From NCBI GenBank assembly GCA_011032825.1, contig JAADJZ010000004.1, forward strand, positions 310,001 through 374,000: a stretch of DNA of 64,000 nt, written 5' to 3'. Position numbers and translations under genes: made by a program. This document shows positions 58,825 through 64,000 of this stretch, one piece after another. Numbering within the stretch: position 1 is the first letter of the stretch; the number at the start of each line of letters is the position of its first letter. Under the pieces are notes generated by a model. That model made no database searches, was not told the origin of the DNA, and was given only the letters and a program-made list of their open reading frames with translations. The DNA is from Massariosphaeria phaeospora (lineage: Eukaryota > Ascomycota > Dothideomycetes > Pleosporales).

Positions 58825-59975
58825 TCAAATCCCCGCTAGTAGATCCCTCGAATCATCAACAACCTTCGCCTTGCCGCTTCTTCTTCCGCCCCGGCCACCC
58901 CTACCACCTCGTCCCCTCTCTCCCCGTCCCTTGTCTACAACCTCCTTCTCCCACTCCTCAACATCCACAACGGTCCCCTCGGGCGCCACACCCCCTTCCA
59001 TCAACACCCTCCCACCGTCCTTCCTGTTCTCCACCCTCTTGAAAAACGCATACGGCAAAAACCCCTTCTCATTGCCCGCCGTTAGGATGACGCCGTTATC
59101 GGAAACAAAGAACTCGATACCAGAAGCGAGCGCGGCATGGATGTCGATGAAAATGAGGATGGTGGAGGAGTTGCGCATGCCGGAGATGACGGGCTGGGAC
59201 ACCTTTTCTTGCGGGGTGCCTGTGCTGGAATGGGGGGACTTAAAGCCTGCAGGGAGTCCGCTCGCGAAGTGGATGTGATTTCGGCCCATGCGCCTCAAGC
59301 CACCACTCTTTAATATCAACTTCCAGGCGGCTTCGTCTGTGCCATGGACCACCGTCTCGGGTACATTTCCCGCCTCTTCTGTGATCGGCTTTAGTAGTCC
59401 CTCCGTATCGACTTTGATAGAGTGGCCCTGGTTCGCGCGAATGACATAATCTGCCGGATCGTCGGATTCCCGGATAGTTTCCAGCGCTTCGCCTTCCAGA
59501 TTCTCCGTGGTTAATGAGGTGGCGTCGGACTTTTTATCGAGAGATGAGGCAAGTAGCATAGTAAAGCGCTGCTTGTCGTTTTCGGCGACGACAGCGCGCA
59601 GTTCCGGGAAGGTGATTTTGAGGGTTTTGAGGGCGTTGGTGTTTAGCTGGGGCGTGTCAGCGGGGATCATGTGATTGATGGCTTTTCTGGCGACAGAATC
59701 CAGGCTCGATAAAAATAGAGTTCGAATAACAACCCATGACATAGCTCCTTTCCAGCTCTTAAGATATCTCGTTTGCGAGAGATGGGCAGCTATGCGATGT
59801 AATGAGTGGGAGAGCAACAACTCACAGCATCGCGCACGTTGACAAACCCGCCCTTCCCCAACTTCAGCCCCTCCTGACCCGCTCCATGCCTCAACAACCA
59901 GCTAACCTTCCTCGAAACCTGCTGTGGACGGGGTAAATCCCTGGGATTGCGCCCACCACGACCGCCTCGAGGCAT
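58825..59975 (-). CDS. TPT1: tRNA 2'-phosphotransferase (Tpt1/KptA family)
   Basis: Last enzyme of fungal tRNA splicing. It moves the 2'-phosphate from the ligated tRNA splice junction to NAD+. Two exons: 59975-59826 and 59646-58825, 972 nt, 323 residues. The family motifs are in order: VSRKVSWLLRHGA (catalytic Arg and His), VNVRDA joined by the intron to LNTNALKTL, then YVIRANQGHSI, ETVVHGT, GLRRMGRNHIHFA, ISGMRNSSTILIFID and DNGVILTAG. Oddities: both ends are Arg/Gly-rich (PRGGRGGRN at the start; RGERGRGGRGGRGGRR near the end), an RGG-type extension not needed for catalysis, and a 35-residue acidic insert sits in the middle. A Fot1-type transposon lies about 310 bp upstream of the start. 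Confidence 0.93.
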
Positions 59976-60288
59976 CGCTCCGAGCGCCCTGGAGACGATT
60001 TGTTTGGGTAGAATTTTGCTCGGCTGTGAAGTTGTGCGCTTTCGAGAGCGGCGGTCTGGGGAGCTTGGAAAATTGTAGGTTATGAGTGATGAGGGCGGAG
60101 ATTTTGTAATGAGTCAAGGTTTCGGTGGTTGTGGGTGGCGGAAGGGATTGGATTAGGAAAGGTGAGGTTGAGGGGGCTGACGGTTTTGTGTGGCAGGCGC
60201 GCCACGAGCACGGATGGGGTAGTGGCTAGCCAGATCGGGGCGTCGAAAACACATACACCGCCACAGCCAAAGTCACTCTTTCAAGTTA
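59976..60288. other. TPT1 upstream region to transposon edge
   Basis: About 310 bp between the TPT1 start codon and the left end of the transposon. No gene. The TA at 60287-60288 is the left target-site copy. Confidence 0.6.
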
Positions 60289-60343
60289 ACGTGTTTCATC
60301 AGTAAGTCGGCCACTTTAGTGAGTCGGCCACTAAACCCCAGCG
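60289..60343 (+). repeat. Left terminal inverted repeat of the Fot1-type element
   Basis: Begins ACGTGTTTCATCAGTAAG next to TA. Contains AAGTCGGCCACT and GAGTCGGCCACT as internal direct repeats. Confidence 0.92.
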
Positions 60344-60410
60344 TCGCGCACGCGCAGCGACGTAGTGCAACACCACAACAAATTACTATACTATACGCAA
60401 TAGGATAATA

Positions 60411-62051
60411 TTATTCAGAAGCAGTACTACTATCTACATCCTCTATTTCTACCTTACAGGTGCGGGAATTATGCCCAATCTCGCTGCAACGGCCGCAGCG
60501 CCTCTCTGCGCGCACCCTCTTCGCAGGCGTCTCGCCGTTCTCACGACTACTACCCTCCTTTGCAGCAATTAAGTCAGATACCTCACCAACTGTTAGAGTC
60601 TTCTCAACCCGTACGTATCGCCTTTTACGGGTCTTGCGCTTTGTAAGCTCTTCAATTGCGCTTCGCATACGCGCCTGTTCCTCCTGCAGCAACACCATAT
60701 TATGCGCTATCTGCTGCGCGCCTTTACTCAGCTGTCGTACCTGCTCGTCAAGAGAGCTCGCTGAGGAACCTGAGCGCTTTTGCATCCTCTGTCGAATGAG
60801 CGTAGTCTGAGCTTCTAGCTCTTTTGCGTTGCGCGGCGTCTTCGCCTCCCATGCGGCGTCGTCGCGCTGTGGCGGAGTTGGCGTGCGCAACCTTACATCA
60901 AGCTTCGATAACACTGCATCTGGGTCAAATGGAACTAATCCAGCGCCTCTAAACCCTGCGCGAGCGTTCTCCTTAGTAAATGTATGCTCGTAGGCAGCTT
61001 TAAAGGCTGGTAGGAAGGTTTCTTTGCTAATGTGGTGGATGTAGTTGCGCGCCAAGGCTAAGATACCATCGCCATAAGAGCGCTTCAGCGGCGCGAAGCA
61101 GGCGACGTCGAGAGGCTGCAGCAAGTGCGATGAGTGAGATGGCATGCAGAGAGCGATAATCTTGTTCTCCTTGCAGTAGTCCTGGAAAGCAAGCGAGCAA
61201 TGGCTCTCGTGGCCGTCAATAATAAGTAGCCTGTACGCTCCTACAGACTTTGCATGCGTATTGAAGTGTTTAAGCCAGTCAACCCCAAGATCGTTGCTCG
61301 TCCAGCCATTTGGACTAACTTGGATAACCCAGTCGCGTGGTATTCCTAGCTCAAACCAGGTAGAGATTAGGACCTTGCCAGCGAAGATGATAAAGGGTAG
61401 GATGCGCTTCCCCGTCGCGCCGACAGCTTGTATCAGGGTAGTCCATTCGCGATCGCCAGGCTGTAGTTTCTTTGCTTTCCCAGGCTTATCTGAGCCTGTC
61501 ACTACGAGCTAAGACGTGATCTTGCCCATTAAGAAGCCTGATTCATCAAAGTTCCAGGTATCCTCATCAAGGATACCGTACTTCGCCTTCACCGATTGAA
61601 CCAGGCTGAACCAGGGCTCGATAACCGCTGGGTCTTCGCAGGCAGCTCGCTGGCGATCGTACGGACGGCTCCATCGCGTTCGCAGCTCAGGAGTACGCTT
61701 GATAAACCTATCAACCCAGCACTTGCCAGTAGGGTTGCATCCGCGCTCTTCTAGCAGTCTATCCGCCATATCTTGTATGTGTGCCTTCGAGAGCGGTAGA
61801 CCTCGTAGGGATTCGTTGAGTATACGCTGCACAATCGCCTCCTCCTCTAGTTTTGTAAGGCGCTTTGATTTCGGCTCGCAGTCGCGTCGAGGGCGTCTCC
61901 CAGCGCGTCGGTCTTGGATCGTTGATCGAGGGACTTTGTGGACTGCAGCAGCGCGCCTTTCGCTTTGAATCTGCTTAGATTGAATATCAGAGATAGCGAT
62001 ATATATATCGCCTTCAGTATAGGTACTTTGCGCGTTGTGTTGTTGAGACAT
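60411..62051 (-). pseudogene. Fot1-type DDE transposase with one in-frame stop
   Basis: The frame is continuous from an ATG at 62051 to 60411 (547 codons) except for one TAG at 61511-61509. The N-terminal part has two helix-turn-helix/CENP-B-like domains (AAAVHKVPRSTIQDR, KCWVDRFIKRTPEL). The catalytic acids are seen in NFDESGF, LLIIDGHESH and LLQPLDVACF. A C-terminal CCHC knuckle (CGRCSEIGHNSRTC) and a coiled-coil-like stretch follow. The stop replaces what the neighbouring copy encodes as Gln (SQLV), so it is a CAG-to-TAG change. Both halves otherwise look undamaged, which suggests a recent insertion. It could still be mobilised in trans. An upstream in-frame GTG at 62102 lies inside the terminal repeat. 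Confidence 0.88.
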
Positions 62052-62077
62052 TACGTGTTGTTGCCGCGCAGTCGCCG

Positions 62078-62132
62078 CGCCGGTGTTTAGTGGCCGACTC
62101 ACTGAGGTGGCCGACTTACTGATGAAACACGT
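62078..62132 (-). repeat. Right terminal inverted repeat of the Fot1-type element
   Basis: Reverse complement matches the left repeat, with CC/TT-type differences in the middle and two more near the inner edge. Confidence 0.92.
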
Positions 62133-62134
62133 TA

Positions 62135-62525
62135 AGTGTGTGATTTGATTATGCCGTTCCCAAGATATCGATTCCCTAGTCTCGACTTCCCTGAGAACTA
62201 CAGGTCAAGGCGAGTAAGCCAAAGCGTATATCTACTCTTGACAGATACAATACACTACCGTACATGTCCAAATAGCTTGATTCGTTGTTACTATTGTTGG
62301 TGTTTACCCGCCCTTTTGCGCTCTCATATCAGGATACGATCGGTTCCGCCCGCATACCTTCATAGCCCTTTATCGCTCGTTATAATCTTCCCCTACGACC
62401 CTCCTTGGAACGGCGCAACAAAAGCATTCAGAGCAATTAGAACGCCAAATAAACACTCTAACGTGTTCCACCACCGAGCCGTCTACCCCCACCAAAATCG
62501 TACTGCGAGCGACAGTACAATTACT
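62135..62525. other. Sequence between the transposon and the decayed copy
   Basis: Runs from the right TA to the first ATG of the decayed transposase frame. It may be the 5' flank of the second element. I found no terminal repeat matching it inside the window. Confidence 0.4.
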
Positions 62526-63967
62526 ATGCAACCACCACCACCTACTGTATCAACTAGTAACGAAGTTAGAATAACTATTGCTATCAGAGCTACGAAATCC
62601 GACGCGTCTTTTTCCGAACGAGCTGCTGCACGCGCCTATTTAGTGCCTCGATCAACGCTTCGCGATCGAACATACGGACGAGCCTCGCGACGCGATTGCG
62701 AGCCCAACTGCAAGAATCTTACGCCACTTAAAAAGGACGCGATAGTAGAGCGTATACTTAACCTAGATTCAAGAGGGTTCCCACCGTCGAAGGGCCTACT
62801 GCGAGATATGGCCAACAACCTGCGCGCCCACCGAGGGATCAAGCCTGTTGGCATCAACTAGCTAGATCGATTCATTAAGCGACGGGAGGAGCTTAGAACG
62901 CGTTGGACTCGATCCTACGATAACCAAAAGAAAAAACAGAAAGATCCTAAGGTTATAAACGCGTGGTTTACAGTAAGCTTGTAGCCAACGTAAAAGCGAA
63001 GCATAGCATCCTAGACAAAGACACCTACAACTTTGATAAATCTAGCTTTATAATAGGCGTTATAGGTTCCCAGCTTGTTATCACAGCTTCAGAGAGACGT
63101 GAGAAACCCAAGATAGTTCAGCCAAGCGATCGCGAGTGGGTTACTGTTATTAGTTGCATCTGCGCTAGTAGGTGAGCGATTTCACCCTTTATTATTTACG
63201 CTGGCAAGGTTCACGTCTCTACGTAGTACGAGGACAACTCTATACCTCGCGACTAGGTTCTCGCTGTTAGTGAGAACAGCTAGACAAACAATAAGCTTGG
63301 AATCGCGTGGTTGAAGCACTTTGACGCGTCTACTGCGACGCGTACTGTAAGCTACAGTAGGTTACTAATTCTAGACAGCTATAAGAGCTACAACTTGCTC
63401 GCTTTCTAGGATTATTGCGTAGAACACAACATTATCACCTTGTGTATGCCCCCGCACTCGTCGCACCTGCTGCAGCCTCTTGACGTTGGCTGCTTTTCGC
63501 CGTTAAAGCGCGCATACAGTACTAAGATCATGCTCTTAGCGCGCAGGTCTGTCACCTACATCGCTAAACTAGACTTCCTTACTGCGTTTAAAACGGCCTA
63601 TTTTAAGACGTTTACAGCAGAGGGCATCAAAGGAGCCTTTAAAGGCGCTAGGCTTGTTCCACACAACCTAGATTCTGTAATATCAAGGCTTAATGTGCGT
63701 CTCCGTACACCTAATCAACCGCCTCAGCAACCTACCTCCTGGGAGTCGCAAACACCAAACAACGCGCGCGAGTTTGAGGCCCAATCTACTCTTATTCGCA
63801 GTAAGATTAAGTCCCGCGTCAACTTATTACCAACTTCTATTGTTAAGTCGCTGCAGAAGCTTGAGAAAGGCGCGCTAGCAGTAGCCTACAAACACGCATT
63901 GATAGTAGATGAGATTGCCCAGCTTCGTATGACTGTTGAGGCTGCAACTAGGCTGGTAAATGGGTAG
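62526..63967 (+). pseudogene. Decayed Fot1-type transposase (second, divergent copy)
   Basis: Reads in the plus direction from MQPPPP and resembles the neighbouring transposase throughout: AYLVPRSTLRDR, LDRFIKRREEL, YNFDKSS, LLILDSYKSY, LLQPLDVGCFSPLKRAY, LDVRLRTP-like NVRLRTP. It carries five TAG stops, four at positions that are Trp in the other copy (62859, 63224, 63254, 63281) and one at a Gln (63407). It also has a TGA at an Arg (63173) and a frame change near 62970. Catalytic surroundings are altered by transitions (DESG to DKSS, DGHESH to DSYKSY). It is non-functional. The C-terminal knuckle is absent before the stop at 63965-63967. Confidence 0.85.
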
Positions 63968-64000
63968 AGGTTGGGTTAGGGTTGGGTTAGCTTACGTCAG
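63968..64000 (+). repeat. GGGTTRG-rich tract at window end
   Basis: The last bases contain GGTTGGGTTAGGGTTGGG and then GTTAG. This resembles a degenerate telomere-type (TTAGGG) run but is too short to classify. Confidence 0.3.

Larger units (their letters stand above)
60289..62132 (-). mobile_element. Fot1/pogo-type DNA transposon, 1,844 bp, near-intact
   Basis: Bounded by TA on both sides (60287-60288 and 62133-62134), the target duplication typical of the Tc1/mariner-pogo group. Terminal inverted repeats of about 55 bp begin ACGTGTTTCATCAGTAAG at each end, with about four mismatches. Each repeat carries two direct copies of a GTCGGCCACT unit. The size equals that of classical Fot1. One transposase gene fills the interior on the minus strand. 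Confidence 0.92.

Noticed and set aside
1..64000. CRISPR arrays, bacterial operons or ribosome-binding sites
   Set aside because: Spliceosomal introns and gene families show a eukaryotic nuclear genome. The short tandem repeats have no spacer structure.

Overview
The window is nuclear DNA of a filamentous ascomycete (Pezizomycotina). The genes carry short introns with GT...AG ends and CTRAY-like branch points. They are separated by long non-coding stretches and have fungal-type content: a 25-residue metallothionein, Pal1, Stb3, a FRE-type ferric reductase, an adenylation-thiolation-reductase enzyme, a cytochrome P450 and a Fot1-type transposon with RIP-like decay in its neighbour. I lean towards Dothideomycetes, but nothing in the window fixes the class. 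All exon models were built by eye from splice signals and reading-frame continuity. Each multi-exon model listed with an exon total divides evenly into codons.

Layout. 0-16.7 kb is gene-dense and mostly housekeeping: DNA topoisomerase III (+), an Stb3-like Sin3-binding protein (+), a metallothionein (+), a TBC Rab-GAP (-), Mediator subunit MED31 (-), the cell-morphology protein Pal1 (+) and a divergent Rad51-like RecA-fold protein (+). 18-26 kb holds two large minus-strand genes: a C2H2 zinc-finger/PA-clan protease-like fusion and an orphan protein with an AT-hook-like motif. 25.8-29.4 kb and 31.5-35.7 kb are gene-poor and flank a ferric-reductase gene (+). 35.7-39.8 kb has a Nudix hydrolase (-), a tRNA-Arg(ACG) with a very short intron, and a small gene whose 3' end was remodelled by a 20-bp tandem repeat. 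42.2-48.2 kb is MOT1, a Snf2-family remover of TATA-binding protein from DNA, with two tiny 5' exons.

50.2-55.9 kb looks like a two-gene specialised-metabolism locus: a 1,033-residue A-T-R carboxylate-reductase-like enzyme followed in the same orientation by a P450. A roughly 300-bp foldback (MITE-like) element lies between them. 55.9-58.8 kb is gene-free with repeated TATA-like segments. TPT1 (tRNA 2'-phosphotransferase) follows on the minus strand. 60.3-64 kb is transposon territory: one near-intact Fot1/pogo element with TA target duplication, about 55-bp terminal inverted repeats and one internal stop, then a heavily mutated relative whose stops and replacements fit C-to-T decay.

The most interesting signals are the A-T-R/P450 pair split by a hairpin element, the zinc-finger/protease fusion, the Rad51-like protein without a Walker A lysine, the metallothionein whose stop codon appears to be made by splicing, and a nine-base motif (TACGGAGTA) recurring between genes.
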